In this document: one piece after another, positions 1 to 8,075 of the stretch | Numbering within the stretch: the stretch's first letter is position 1 | Layout of the letters: every line of letters starts with the position of its first letter | DNA from: Veillonella sp. VA142 | GTDB lineage: Bacteria > Bacillota > Negativicutes > Veillonellales > Veillonellaceae | DNA length: 56,255 nucleotides | Reading direction: 5' to 3' | Assembly: GCF_003992135.1 (NCBI RefSeq) | Contig: NZ_RQVN01000010.1 | Span: 1 to 56,255 of the forward strand | Made by a program: the position numbers and the translations under genes | Notes under the pieces: generated by a model | The model's database searches: none | Told to the model about the DNA's origin: nothing | What the model saw: the letters and a program-made list of their open reading frames with translations, nothing else

Positions 1-94
1 TTTAGCACTATAATCATACCACGAAATCACTATGGATTTTTTATATTCAATTGTTCAATTTCATTATACAATTAACCCATATAAAAAAATAAAT

Positions 95-170
95 AAAAAG
101 TAAAGATTTAAGAGTAAAAAGTAAAGATTTACTGAAAAAAGTAAAGATATATATCTAACAAGTAAAGAGG
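95..170. repeat. Four phased GTAAAG direct repeats (possible operator array)
   Basis: The hexamer GTAAAG begins at 100, 121, 141 and 162, so the spacings are 21, 20 and 21 bp, about two helical turns. The first two copies share the longer core AAAAAGTAAAGATTTA; the third is AAAAAAGTAAAGATAT and the fourth AAGTAAAGAGG. All copies would lie on one face of the helix. The array ends about 66 bp upstream of the -10 box for the methyltransferase gene, where an activator or repressor could bind. The repeats are seen directly; binding is inferred and no protein is identified. Confidence 0.6.
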
Positions 171-232
171 AATGAAAGATTAGACGATACAGTTGTTCGT
201 GACTCAAGCTACATACAAAGTATCTCTTCTCA

Positions 233-241
233 TGGTATAAT
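233..241 (+). promoter_or_regulatory. Extended -10 promoter of the methyltransferase operon
   Basis: TGg-TATAAT is an extended -10 element. No good -35 hexamer lies 17 bp upstream, which is common for extended -10 promoters. The predicted start would give a short leader before the AAGGAGG ribosome site at 255-261. Confidence 0.6.
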
Positions 242-264
242 ACGATGTGATATAAGGAGGGCCT

Positions 265-987
265 ATGACGATACAAGATAGGATAATTGCCTACTGGAAA
301 AGGCGGAGCGGTGATTTTGGAGCGCTGCGCATGAGGGAATTACAATCGAAGTTAGCCCCACGATGGTTGCGCGAGATTACTCCGTATATTAAAGATCATC
401 ATCAACGAATTTTAGATTTAGGAACAGGCACAGGCTTTTTTGCATTTTTGTTAGCACAGCAAGGGTATTCGGTGACCGGCATTGATTTGACGGAAGAGAT
501 GATTGCGGTGGCGAAGGATCAAGCGTTGATATTGCAGAATTCATTACAAGGTTCGGTGGATTTTCACTGTATGGATGCCATACAATTGGAATATGTAGAT
601 GCGTCCTTTGATGTAATCCTAGCAAGGAATCTGACTTGGACCTTACCGGATGTGGAAGCAGCCTATAAGGAATGGTACCGTGTACTGGCGCCGAAAGGTG
701 TGCTTATCAATATTGATGGCGATTATGGAGTAGAACTTAAGGTGCCTGTAGTGGCGAATCATCACATTCACGAAGGGGTTTCTAAAACAACGATGGAGGA
801 GTGCATTGCCATAACAGAGGAACTTTCCATCAGTCGCATGGATCGTCCTCATTGGGATGCACATATGATGCGCAAAGCAGGCTTTTCCAGAGTGTATTTA
901 GATATGGCGGTGAGTAGCCGTATTTATAATGAAGAAGATGAATTATATAATCCAGTGCCACTCTTTTCCATTGTGGCAAGAAAATAA
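265..987 (+). CDS. Class I SAM-dependent methyltransferase
   Basis: This 240-residue cytosolic protein is a Rossmann-fold methyltransferase. Motif I (DLGTGTGFF, residues 51-59) forms the SAM glycine loop, and Asp74 in VTGIDLT is the expected acidic residue for the SAM ribose. A motif IV-like stretch (FDVILARNLTW) and a post-motif (RVLAPKGVLINID) follow. The start is fixed by AAGGAGG four bases upstream. The substrate cannot be told from the sequence. The stop is 9 bases before the next ATG, so it is co-transcribed with the DnaA-like ATPase gene. It may modify a small metabolite rather than DNA or RNA, since no nucleic-acid-binding domain is visible. Confidence 0.85.
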   Translation: MTIQDRIIAYWKRRSGDFGALRMRELQSKLAPRWLREITPYIKDHHQRILDLGTGTGFFAFLLAQQGYSVTGIDLTEEMIAVAKDQALILQNSLQGSVDFHCMDAIQLEYVDASFDVILARNLTWTLPDVEAAYKEWYRVLAPKGVLINIDGDYGVELKVPVVANHHIHEGVSKTTMEECIAITEELSISRMDRPHWDAHMMRKAGFSRVYLDMAVSSRIYNEEDELYNPVPLFSIVARK

Positions 988-996
988 GGAGGTATT

Positions 997-1485
997 ATGC
1001 AAACTTTTGAAACTTTCAACGTAACAGAAAAAAATAAATTCGCTATGGCTTCTGCGCTAGCAATGACAGATTTTACTAAGTGTTTTGAGCCGGTGCTGCT
1101 TGTATTTGGACAGTCTGGTGTGGGTAAAACGCATCTATTGAAAGCCATGGAGCAAGAAGCAGTGAAACAGAATGCAGCTATCCGTGTACGGTATGTGACA
1201 GGGACGCAGTTTATAAAAGAATATAACGATAGCGTGACCTATGGTGAAGTGGCAGATTATATGGAAGAGTACTGTAAATTACACTTGTTACTAGTGGATG
1301 ATGTGCAAGACATTGTGTATAGCGATGACGAAGGGGCCAAGAAAATGTTTATGCGCCTCGAGACGGGAATGAAAGCTAAACAACGTCGTATGGCAGTTGC
1401 GTTTGATGATACGTTCGACTCTGAAGATCGTTCTAATGAATTGCAGAATGAATTGACCGATGGAGTTGTGGCTTTTATCGAATAG
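997..1485 (+). CDS. Stand-alone DnaA-type AAA+ ATPase domain protein
   Basis: This 162-residue protein resembles the first part of DnaA domain III: an N-terminal FETFNVTEKNKFA stretch, Walker A GQSGVGKT at 38-45, and Walker B LLLVDDVQD at about 97-105. DnaA's arginine-finger region, lid subdomain and C-terminal DNA-binding domain IV are absent, and it is shorter than typical Hda. The initiation site is GGAGG in the short gap after the methyltransferase. Known DnaA-derived small ATPases (Hda, DnaC/DnaI-type loaders) act on DnaA or the replicative helicase; that role here is inferred. The Walker motifs are intact, so it is unlikely to be decayed. Confidence 0.75.
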   Translation: MQTFETFNVTEKNKFAMASALAMTDFTKCFEPVLLVFGQSGVGKTHLLKAMEQEAVKQNAAIRVRYVTGTQFIKEYNDSVTYGEVADYMEEYCKLHLLLVDDVQDIVYSDDEGAKKMFMRLETGMKAKQRRMAVAFDDTFDSEDRSNELQNELTDGVVAFIE

Positions 1486-1544
1486 AAAAATGAATAGAAA
1501 GCGGTTATTACACTGTATAACTAAGTGATATAACCTATGATAAG

Positions 1545-1580
1545 AGGCGGATTTCAATCTATAGAAATCCGCCTTAATAT
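1545..1580 (+). terminator. Terminator hairpin after the DnaA-like gene
   Basis: An 11-bp perfect stem (AGGCGGATTTC at 1545-1555 with GAAATCCGCCT at 1564-1574) encloses an 8-base loop. The T tract is weak (TTAATAT), so termination may be partial. Confidence 0.65.
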
Positions 1581-1581
1581 C

Positions 1582-1590
1582 TGTTATACT
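1582..1590 (+). promoter_or_regulatory. Extended -10 promoter of the nitrite/sulfite reductase gene
   Basis: TGt-TATACT lies just after the preceding terminator and about 50 bp before the start codon. The leader contains a small hairpin, TGAGC-GAGT-GCTCA, near 1609-1622, directly upstream of the ribosome site. Confidence 0.5.
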
Positions 1591-1642
1591 TGAGAAGAAG
1601 AGTTTCTATTGAGCGAGTGCTCAGGAGAGGAGATAAAGTATA

Positions 1643-3184
1643 ATGGCTATTTCAGAAGAAGTGCGGCAACGCTTTGCAGGGGAGTTCGAAACGTTTCAAA
1701 AAGGAATTGAGGGTTTCTTTGCGAAAGAGATTGCTCCTAAAGATTTCAAAGGTATTGGTGGAGGGTTTGGCAGCTATGCCGAACGAGGCTTTGAAAGCGC
1801 AATGTTACGGTTACGTTTCTTTGGTTCTCGTATTCTTCCATACCAAATGAAGTTTTTAGTAAATGCAGTAAAAAAATATGATTTAAAATATGTGCACTTT
1901 ACAACAGGTCAGTGTATTCAATTCCATAAATTGCAAGGTGAGCAAATTTTAGAACTGTATAAAGAATGTTTTGAACACGATATTTATAGCCGTGGAACTG
2001 GTGGAGATAATTTTCGAAATGTGACAGCTAGTCCATTGCATGGTGTACATCCAGAGGAACCATTTGCAGTGACACCGTACTTGCAAGCTGTTAGCGAATA
2101 TGCCGTTTCTTTGATAGGTACGTTGGCATTGCCACGTAAATATAAAATTGGATTCTCTGTGGTAGATAATGAAGGTCATGCAAACTATAAGGATTTAGGA
2201 TTCTTGGCAAAAGAAAATGGCAAGTTCGATGTCTACGCAGGTGGCGGTATTGGAGGCGGCTCTGCCTTTGGTGTCTTAGTAGATGAAAATGTAGATCCAA
2301 ATGAAGTATTACACCATGTGGAAGGTATGTTGCATTTGTACCATGAACTAGGTGATTTTAAAAGTCGTGGTAAAGCACGTTCTCGTTTTATAGCACAACG
2401 GTTAGGGAAAGAAGAATTCCGTAAAGCATACCATGAATATTTAGCAAAATCTAAAGCAGCCCATGATTTAACATTGTCTGTAGAGCCATATACCGTGAAT
2501 AAAGTCGGCACCTCTACACCTACAACAGTATTGGCAAAACCTCAAAAACAAAAAGGTTTGTATTATATTCAATACAAACCATTAGTAGGTACACCACCGA
2601 TGGATGTATTCGTAAAATTATTTGATTACGTAGGGGGCTTAGAAGAAACAGAAATCCGTATTTGCGGTGATGAATCCGTATATATTGTAAACTTAACGGG
2701 TGAAGAAGCAGATGCAGTAGCAGCTATTATCGGCGATACACATGCAAAAAATAAATTCGAGCATACTGTATCCTGTGTAGGAGCTACTATTTGCCAAATC
2801 GGATTCCAAGATTCTTCTGGATTGGTACAAGTAATTAAGGATACATTAGAAGCGCAAGGATTATCTACAGATCGCTTACCACAATTGCATGTATCTGGTT
2901 GCCCATCTTCTTGTGGTACACACCAAGTGGGTACACTAGGATTCCATGGATTTACAAAAGTAGTAGATAAAAAGCCTCAACCAGCTTTCAAAGTGTTCGT
3001 AAATGGTAATGGTGAAGTAGAAGGTCAACGTATGTCCGATGAACTAGGCGTTATCACAGTAACGGATATTCCTAAGTTCTTTATCGACCTTGTGAAAGCT
3101 CTGGAAGAAGCAAAACAAGATTTTGATACATGGAAAAATCAACAACCAGAGGCATTCCAAGCAGTGCTTAGTAAATATCTATAA
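1643..3184 (+). CDS. Siroheme-dependent nitrite/sulfite reductase
   Basis: This 513-residue enzyme carries the siroheme and [4Fe-4S] ligand signature of the family: Cys378 and Cys384 (CVGATIC), then Cys420 and Cys424 in SGCPSSCGTH, giving CX5C-X35-CX3C. Members reduce nitrite to ammonium or sulfite to sulfide with six electrons, usually from ferredoxin, in the cytosol. The length matches two fused ferredoxin-like halves. It stands alone between its own promoter and terminator; no sulfate-activation or siroheme gene is adjacent. Sequence alone does not separate nitrite from sulfite as the true substrate. Confidence 0.88.
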   Translation: MAISEEVRQRFAGEFETFQKGIEGFFAKEIAPKDFKGIGGGFGSYAERGFESAMLRLRFFGSRILPYQMKFLVNAVKKYDLKYVHFTTGQCIQFHKLQGEQILELYKECFEHDIYSRGTGGDNFRNVTASPLHGVHPEEPFAVTPYLQAVSEYAVSLIGTLALPRKYKIGFSVVDNEGHANYKDLGFLAKENGKFDVYAGGGIGGGSAFGVLVDENVDPNEVLHHVEGMLHLYHELGDFKSRGKARSRFIAQRLGKEEFRKAYHEYLAKSKAAHDLTLSVEPYTVNKVGTSTPTTVLAKPQKQKGLYYIQYKPLVGTPPMDVFVKLFDYVGGLEETEIRICGDESVYIVNLTGEEADAVAAIIGDTHAKNKFEHTVSCVGATICQIGFQDSSGLVQVIKDTLEAQGLSTDRLPQLHVSGCPSSCGTHQVGTLGFHGFTKVVDKKPQPAFKVFVNGNGEVEGQRMSDELGVITVTDIPKFFIDLVKALEEAKQDFDTWKNQQPEAFQAVLSKYL

Positions 3185-3191
3185 TAGATGT

Positions 3192-3226
3192 AAAAACGTT
3201 CTTACTTAGGTGAGGACGTTTTTATT
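3192..3226 (+). terminator. Terminator after the nitrite/sulfite reductase gene
   Basis: AAAAACGTTCTTAC pairs with GTGAGGACGTTTTT across a TTAG loop, with two G-U wobbles, and the stem runs into a T tract. Confidence 0.85.
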
Positions 3227-3310
3227 TGTTAGTGTCTTAGAGACATATCGTTGTATTATTCAGCAGTAAGATAGAATGGAAGGCAAACTCAATATAGCAC
3301 TTGGATTGTA

Positions 3311-3339
3311 TTGAAGAATTAGGTTAGATACGGTATAAT
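3311..3339 (+). promoter_or_regulatory. Promoter of the PepSY-like secreted protein
   Basis: TTGAAG (3311-3316), a 17-bp spacer and TATAAT (3334-3339) form a sigma-70-type promoter. The 80-base leader holds a GAGATATCTC palindrome at 3344-3353 and a hairpin at 3367-3398. Confidence 0.75.
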
Positions 3340-3366
3340 GAAAGAGATATCTCAAGATTGAGAATG

Positions 3367-3398
3367 AAAACTTCATGTAGTATAGTCATGCAAGTTTT
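3367..3398 (+). promoter_or_regulatory. Leader hairpin upstream of the PepSY-like gene
   Basis: AAAACTTCATG (3367-3377) pairs with CATG-c-AAGTTTT (3387-3398), with one bulged C and a 9-base loop. It lies within the transcribed leader and ends in a short T run. It could be a weak attenuator or an mRNA-stabilising element; which one is not decidable here. Confidence 0.45.
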
Positions 3399-3427
3399 GT
3401 TCATAGAAGTGTATATAGGAGAGTCCA

Positions 3428-4108
3428 ATGAAAAAAAGTACATTAGCTTTAGTAGGAGCTATGGCATTTGCTACAACATTTGCAGTAGCACCGCAAGCAC
3501 ATGCTGAAATCAACGAATATTCTAATTTAAATGATAAAACAGTGGTGGTACGCCAACCTGGTCAATCCATGGTATTATCCATGCGTGAGGTAGCAGGGAT
3601 CTTTGTAGGACGCTATGTAAAAGCTGCGGTTAGCTCTATTACGTTAGACCCATCCAAAGGAAATTATCAGTACGTGGTAGTAGGTTATACACCAAAACAA
3701 AAAATCACTATTGATGTAGACGTAATCACTGGTAAAGTAGTGCGTGAATTCCGTTCTAGTAAAGCAAAAGATGTAGCATCTAAAGTGTTCAATCCGTTGA
3801 AAGTAATTTCTCCCAAAGAGGCAGAAGTAGCAGCTCGTGGTTTGGTAGGAGAAGGCTCTTTCACTAGAGGATGGGAAATCAAAGCAGAAAACAATGAAGT
3901 TGTTTATATAGTTCGTACGCAAGATACTGATGAGAAAGAATACAGTGTCAAAGTAGATGCTGTGACAGGGAAAGCTCTTGAAAAAGGGGCTCCTATTGAT
4001 TGGGCTAAAATCAAAGCTGATCGTTTGCGTAATGATGGGGTAGGTAAACCGTTTACATTGCAACAAGAACCAGAAGATGATGCTTCAGATCCTACGAAGA
4101 CATTATAA
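3428..4108 (+). CDS. Secreted protein with PepSY-like repeats
   Basis: The 226-residue product begins with a classical signal peptide (KK, hydrophobic core, AHA before Glu27). Two later segments follow the PepSY pattern of a beta hairpin ending in VDxxTGK: one around KITIDVDVITGKVV and one around EYSVKVDAVTGKAL. PepSY domains occur in secreted or envelope proteins and are thought to modulate proteases or other envelope activities. The specific role is unknown. The next gene starts 10 bases after this stop, so the two share a transcript, although an enoyl-CoA hydratase is an odd partner. Confidence 0.7.
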   Translation: MKKSTLALVGAMAFATTFAVAPQAHAEINEYSNLNDKTVVVRQPGQSMVLSMREVAGIFVGRYVKAAVSSITLDPSKGNYQYVVVGYTPKQKITIDVDVITGKVVREFRSSKAKDVASKVFNPLKVISPKEAEVAARGLVGEGSFTRGWEIKAENNEVVYIVRTQDTDEKEYSVKVDAVTGKALEKGAPIDWAKIKADRLRNDGVGKPFTLQQEPEDDASDPTKTL

Positions 4109-4118
4109 TAGGTGAAGC

Positions 4119-4904
4119 ATGACGTATCATAATATTTTATTTACAATTGAAAATAATGTGGCTACTATTACCTTTAATCGTCCGGAAGTGCAGAATGGTT
4201 TTAATGTGCCAATGTGCAAAGAAATTCTAGATGCTATTCGTGTAGTACAGGAAACAGAGGAAGCTCGTGTATTAGTGTTTAAAGCAGAAGGCAAGGTCTT
4301 TTCTGTAGGCGGAGATCTAACAGAAATGAAACGTGCTGTGGAAGAAAATGATACAGAATCTTTGTTTGAGATTACTCACTTGGTGATGGAAATTTCGTTA
4401 GCGATGAAGCATTTACCAAAACCTGTTGTGATGTGCACCGATGGTGCTGTGGCAGGGGCGGCTTTCAATATGGTGTTGGCTGCGGATATGTGTATAGCTT
4501 CTACGAATAGTCGCTTTATTCAGGCTTTTGTGAATGTAGGCTTAGCGCCAGATGCTGGTGGTATGTACTTGTTGAGTCGTGCTGTAGGTATCAACCGTGC
4601 TATGCAACTAGCTATGACGGGAGAAGCGGTGACTGCTGAAAAGGGCAAGGAATATGGTTTTGTTTATAAAGTGTGCGAACCAGAGATTTTGGAACGCACT
4701 ACCAACCGTTTAGTACAACGTTTAGCGAAAGGGCCTGTTCATTCGTACCGGGCTATGAAGCAAATGATGTGGGCAAGTTTCTTTACAAATTTTGAAGAAT
4801 ATGCAGAATTAGAAGTGAAGATTCAAAACTCATTAGGAGCTACAGAAGACTTCCGTGAAGGTGTACGTGCTTTTGCAGAAGGAAGACGACCAAAATTTAA
4901 ATAA
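4119..4904 (+). CDS. Enoyl-CoA hydratase/isomerase family protein
   Basis: This 261-residue protein is a crotonase-fold enzyme. Oxyanion-hole segments are visible in GKVFSVGGDLTEM and DGAVAGAAFNMVLAADM, followed by the family stretch GLAPDAGGMYLLSRAVG. The usual hydratase catalytic glutamate position in that stretch reads Asp (PDAGG), as in many isomerases and related members, so hydration of an enoyl-CoA is not assured. It starts at the ATG just after the PepSY-like gene. No other fatty-acid or butyrate pathway gene is nearby, so the substrate is unknown. Confidence 0.8.
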   Translation: MTYHNILFTIENNVATITFNRPEVQNGFNVPMCKEILDAIRVVQETEEARVLVFKAEGKVFSVGGDLTEMKRAVEENDTESLFEITHLVMEISLAMKHLPKPVVMCTDGAVAGAAFNMVLAADMCIASTNSRFIQAFVNVGLAPDAGGMYLLSRAVGINRAMQLAMTGEAVTAEKGKEYGFVYKVCEPEILERTTNRLVQRLAKGPVHSYRAMKQMMWASFFTNFEEYAELEVKIQNSLGATEDFREGVRAFAEGRRPKFK

Positions 4905-4925
4905 TACATCTGTGGATATGAATAG

Positions 4926-4967
4926 AAAGAGCTATTACGACTAAGTAAAGTCGGTAATAGCTCTTTT
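4926..4967 (+). terminator. Terminator after the enoyl-CoA hydratase gene
   Basis: AAGAGCTATTACGACT pairs with AGTCGGTAATAGCTCTT with one bulged G and a short loop, followed by TTTTA. Confidence 0.85.
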
Positions 4968-5059
4968 AGCATTGTGGAGAATAGATAGGTTTATAAGAAT
5001 AGTCTATGTATCTCCTGCGTTTATATATGCTAGGATCTATGATTTCAAAGATAGTCCAA

Positions 5060-5090
5060 TAAAAAAGGACCCTTCTAGAGAAGAGTCCTA
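5060..5090 (-). terminator. Terminator of guaC
   Basis: Read on the minus strand, AGGACTCTTCT pairs with AGAAGGGTCCT (one G-U pair) and is followed by six T residues. It lies immediately downstream of the guaC stop codon. Confidence 0.85.
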
Positions 5091-5102
5091 GTATAGTTGT
5101 GA

Positions 5103-6089
5103 TTAACGGTCGCCGTTAAAAATGGAGTTTTTAACAATAACGTAGTCAACTTTTTTGATAGCTTGTAATGTAGTGCCACCAGCATAAGAGATAGAAGATT
5201 GTAAATCTTGTTCCATTTCAGTCAATGTATCGAAGATACTACCTTTAGATGGGATTGTAATTTTTTTTCCTTCTACATTTTTGCGCTCCCCTTTTTGATG
5301 CTCGGAAGCACTGCCAAAGTATTCTTTATAAGCAACTCCATCGATGGTTACTTCTTTACCTGGAGATTCGATATGACCAGCGAATAAAGAGCCAATCATA
5401 ACAAAGGAAGCACCGAAACGAATAGATTTCGCAATGTCACCGTGATCACGGATACCACCGTCAGCGATAATAGGCTTTGTAGCTGCTTTTGCACACCAAC
5501 GAACAGCGGACAATTGCCAACCACCAGTACCAAAACCAGTTTTTAGTTTAGTGATACAAACTTTACCAGGTCCGATGCCTACTTTGGTAGCATCAGCACC
5601 AGCATTTTCTAGTTCACGAACTGCTTCAGGAGTACCTACGTTACCAGCAATAACAAAACTTTCAGGAAGTTCGCGTTTAATATGTTGAATCATGTCGATA
5701 ACGCTGTTGGAATGGCCATGAGCGATGTCGATAGTAATATATTCTGGGCATAGGTTTGCTTTTTTTAATTCATCTACGAATGCAAATTCCTCTGGTTTAA
5801 CACCAATAGAAATAGATGCAAATAAACCTGCCGCATGCATGTCTTTTACAAAGTCCAAACGCTTTTCTGGTTGGAAACGGTGCATAATATAGAAGTAGTT
5901 TTTAGCAGCTAGTTCTTTGGCTAACTTTTCATCAATGATAGTTTGCATGTTAGCTGGCACAATTGGTAAACGGAATGTACGATTTCCTAGTTTAACGGTT
6001 GTGTCACATTCGCTACGGCTAGATACGATACACTTGTTTGGTATCAATTGCACGTCTTCATAATCGAAAATGTTTGTAGTATTGATCAT
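5103..6089 (-). CDS. guaC: GMP reductase
   Basis: GMP reductase converts GMP to IMP and ammonia with NADPH, recycling guanine nucleotides in the cytosol. The 328-residue length and the catalytic-loop sequence [11 protein letters not shown] (Cys178) followed by [11 protein letters not shown] fit the Firmicutes-type GMP reductase rather than IMP dehydrogenase, and no CBS domains are present. A monocistronic unit is indicated by its own promoter (6145-6173) and terminator. No purine riboswitch is recognisable in the short leader, which holds only a 7-bp hairpin at 6118-6138. Confidence 0.93.
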   Translation of the reverse strand: MINTTNIFDYEDVQLIPNKCIVSSRSECDTTVKLGNRTFRLPIVPANMQTIIDEKLAKELAAKNYFYIMHRFQPEKRLDFVKDMHAAGLFASISIGVKPEEFAFVDELKKANLCPEYITIDIAHGHSNSVIDMIQHIKRELPESFVIAGNVGTPEAVRELENAGADATKVGIGPGKVCITKLKTGFGTGGWQLSAVRWCAKAATKPIIADGGIRDHGDIAKSIRFGASFVMIGSLFAGHIESPGKEVTIDGVAYKEYFGSASEHQKGERKNVEGKKITIPSKGSIFDTLTEMEQDLQSSISYAGGTTLQAIKKVDYVIVKNSIFNGDR

Positions 6090-6144
6090 TATTTGTTGCC
6101 CCCTAAATAGACATAATTAGGATTACACGATATAATCCTTATCT

Positions 6145-6173
6145 ATTATACATAAGACCTCTAATCTTGGCAA
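6145..6173 (-). promoter_or_regulatory. Promoter of guaC
   Basis: On the minus strand TTGCCA (6173-6168), a 17-bp spacer and TATAAT (6150-6145) form a near-consensus promoter. The leader then contains the hairpin AGGATTA-7-TAATCCT before a GGGGG ribosome site. Confidence 0.8.
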
Positions 6174-6349
6174 TAATAGGAGGAAGATACATATTCATTT
6201 TTACCATGCTAATTTGTACTAGGAGAATATTCAGGTTTGTGAAAAAACATATAGATAAAAATAGATTAAAAGTGATACAATAAAAGAAAATATAATCAGA
6301 TAACTTGATAATATATTTCAATAAATTATTGTATAAAAAGGAGATAGAT

Positions 6350-6904
6350 ATGAGTTATACAAGTTCAACAAAAACAAGAATGCTAGTAGAAGGCGGTTTA
6401 GTTATCGCTATGGCACAAATTTTAAGTATGTATGTCATTTACCAAATGCCACAAGGTGGTGCGGTAAAAGCGGCTAACTTGGTACCCTTGTTGATTTATG
6501 CGTATCGTTGGGGCGGTCGTGCAGGTATTTTAACTGGTATTGCATATGGGATTGTCCACTTCTTATTAGGTTTTAAATTTACCATTCACTTTATGAGTAT
6601 TATCTTAGATTATATTTTGGCGTATGGTGCTATCGGTATTGCAGGATTCTTTGGCGGTTCAAGTACTGTGAAAGCCTTCTTTGGTGCTATTTATGCCATC
6701 TTAACACGTTTTGCCATGTCAGCCATCAGTGGTGTAGTGGTATTTGGATCCTATGCGCCAGAGGGAACAAGTCCTTGGATTTACTCCCTAACGTATAATG
6801 CAACGTATATGTTACCAGATATGGTGATTAATCTTGTTGTATTGGCATTATTATATGTGCCAGTAATGCGTGGATTAGGTCGTGTGACACCAAACCATAA
6901 ATAA
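6350..6904 (+). CDS. thiT: Thiamine ECF transporter S component ThiT
   Basis: This 184-residue, very hydrophobic protein has about six membrane segments and the ThiT-type pattern: a QGGAVKAANLVPLLIYAYRWG region with G-rich turns after it, then LDYILAYGAIGIAG. ThiT is the substrate-binding membrane subunit that captures thiamine and works with the shared ECF energising module (not in this window). The start at 6350 is chosen over an upstream in-frame ATG because AAAAGGAGATAG lies at the right distance. No TPP riboswitch motif is visible upstream. It sits 25 bases before the molybdenum-cofactor gene. Confidence 0.8.
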   Translation: MSYTSSTKTRMLVEGGLVIAMAQILSMYVIYQMPQGGAVKAANLVPLLIYAYRWGGRAGILTGIAYGIVHFLLGFKFTIHFMSIILDYILAYGAIGIAGFFGGSSTVKAFFGAIYAILTRFAMSAISGVVVFGSYAPEGTSPWIYSLTYNATYMLPDMVINLVVLALLYVPVMRGLGRVTPNHK

Positions 6905-6929
6905 GAAAATATCTAGGACAGGAGATATT

Positions 6930-8075
6930 ATGATTTCTGAATTGGGAATTATTGTATTAGCGGGTGGACTTAGCACCCGTATGGGAACGGATAAAACGAG
7001 ATTACCTTGGGGCAGCAGCACTCTATTGGGAGAAATGCTCCGCAAGGCGGTCCTAACAGAGTGTGGAGAGATTTTAGTTTCCATTAATCGAGAACTAGAA
7101 GAATCAGAGGCACATATTATTGAGGAAGCTAGATCCTTTGGACGTGATATTCAATTAGTACCAGATACGATTGCTATGAAAGGCCCGCTGAGTGGATTAC
7201 AATCCACTCTTTCAGTAGGGTCTAGAGAAGCTTATGTTGTAGTGTCTGCTGATATGCCTTGGTTTTCCTTTCACTGGTTGCCATCTTGGGAAGTACATAT
7301 CGATGCCTTTCTGCAAGGCGAATTATTAGCTATGGTGCCTTATGTAGGATTGCAAGAGTATGAGCCCTTGGCAGCCATATATAAACGGTCAGTGCTAGAC
7401 ACAATTCAGGAAGCCTTAGAAGGCGAAGATGTATCTATGCATGGCATATTGGATAAGATTCCATATATGGAAATGGATATGATTGAAGAAGCCGAGTTAT
7501 ATAATAATGTAAATACTCGTTTATCCTATAAATTGGCAAAAGCGAAGGCTGTAAATCGAGAACGTTCTGTGCCGATTGTAACTATTAGTGCTAGCCAGTC
7601 CAAATCGGGTAAAACAACGGTGGCTACAGCTCTGATTAACCTTCTTTCACAGCGAGGTATCGTGGTGGGAATGGTCAAAAGTGATGGACATGGATTCAGC
7701 ATGGATCAGGAAGGCACAGATACGTGGAAGGCTAGCCAAGCTGGTGCGAAGGCGGTAGCGATAGCTGGACCTAATGGATATGCTATGGTGGTACATGGTG
7801 AAGGTATGCAACGGCAACAGCAACTGATTCGCTTGGCTAATGAAATGCCAGTGGATTTGGTGCTTTTAGAAAGCCGGAGTCATGGTGTAGCACCTATTAT
7901 TGAGGTGTTCCGGGATAATCACAATGAAACACGATTACCACAATTAGAAGAAATTGTAGCAGTGGTCACAGATATACAAGAAACATTAGATGGAAATACA
8001 ATTTGCGAGCAGTTTAGTTTCAGTGAAGAAGATATGGAGCGCTTAGCTGATTGGATAGTAAAGGAGTTGTTATAA
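6930..8075 (+). CDS. MobA-MobB fusion, molybdenum cofactor guanylyltransferase
   Basis: The 381-residue protein joins two Moco-maturation domains. Residues 1-200 are MobA, with LAGGLSTRMGTDK (10-22) for GTP binding; this domain links GMP to molybdopterin to make the dinucleotide cofactor. From about residue 210 a MobB-type P-loop NTPase follows, with SQSKSGKTT ending in Gly227-Lys228-Thr229; the first Walker glycine is replaced by Ser. MobB-like domains assist cofactor delivery. The stop overlaps the moeA start by one base (TAATG), so the two are translationally coupled. Its molybdoenzyme client is not in the window. Confidence 0.88.
   Translation: MISELGIIVLAGGLSTRMGTDKTRLPWGSSTLLGEMLRKAVLTECGEILVSINRELEESEAHIIEEARSFGRDIQLVPDTIAMKGPLSGLQSTLSVGSREAYVVVSADMPWFSFHWLPSWEVHIDAFLQGELLAMVPYVGLQEYEPLAAIYKRSVLDTIQEALEGEDVSMHGILDKIPYMEMDMIEEAELYNNVNTRLSYKLAKAKAVNRERSVPIVTISASQSKSGKTTVATALINLLSQRGIVVGMVKSDGHGFSMDQEGTDTWKASQAGAKAVAIAGPNGYAMVVHGEGMQRQQQLIRLANEMPVDLVLLESRSHGVAPIIEVFRDNHNETRLPQLEEIVAVVTDIQETLDGNTICEQFSFSEEDMERLADWIVKELL

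Noticed and set aside
3644-4066. 140-codon minus-strand frame opposite the PepSY-like gene
   Set aside because: It lies wholly antisense to a gene with a clear signal peptide and promoter, and has no ribosome site.
6090-6349. TPP riboswitch before thiT
   Set aside because: The conserved CTGAGA and ACCTGATC-type motifs are not present.
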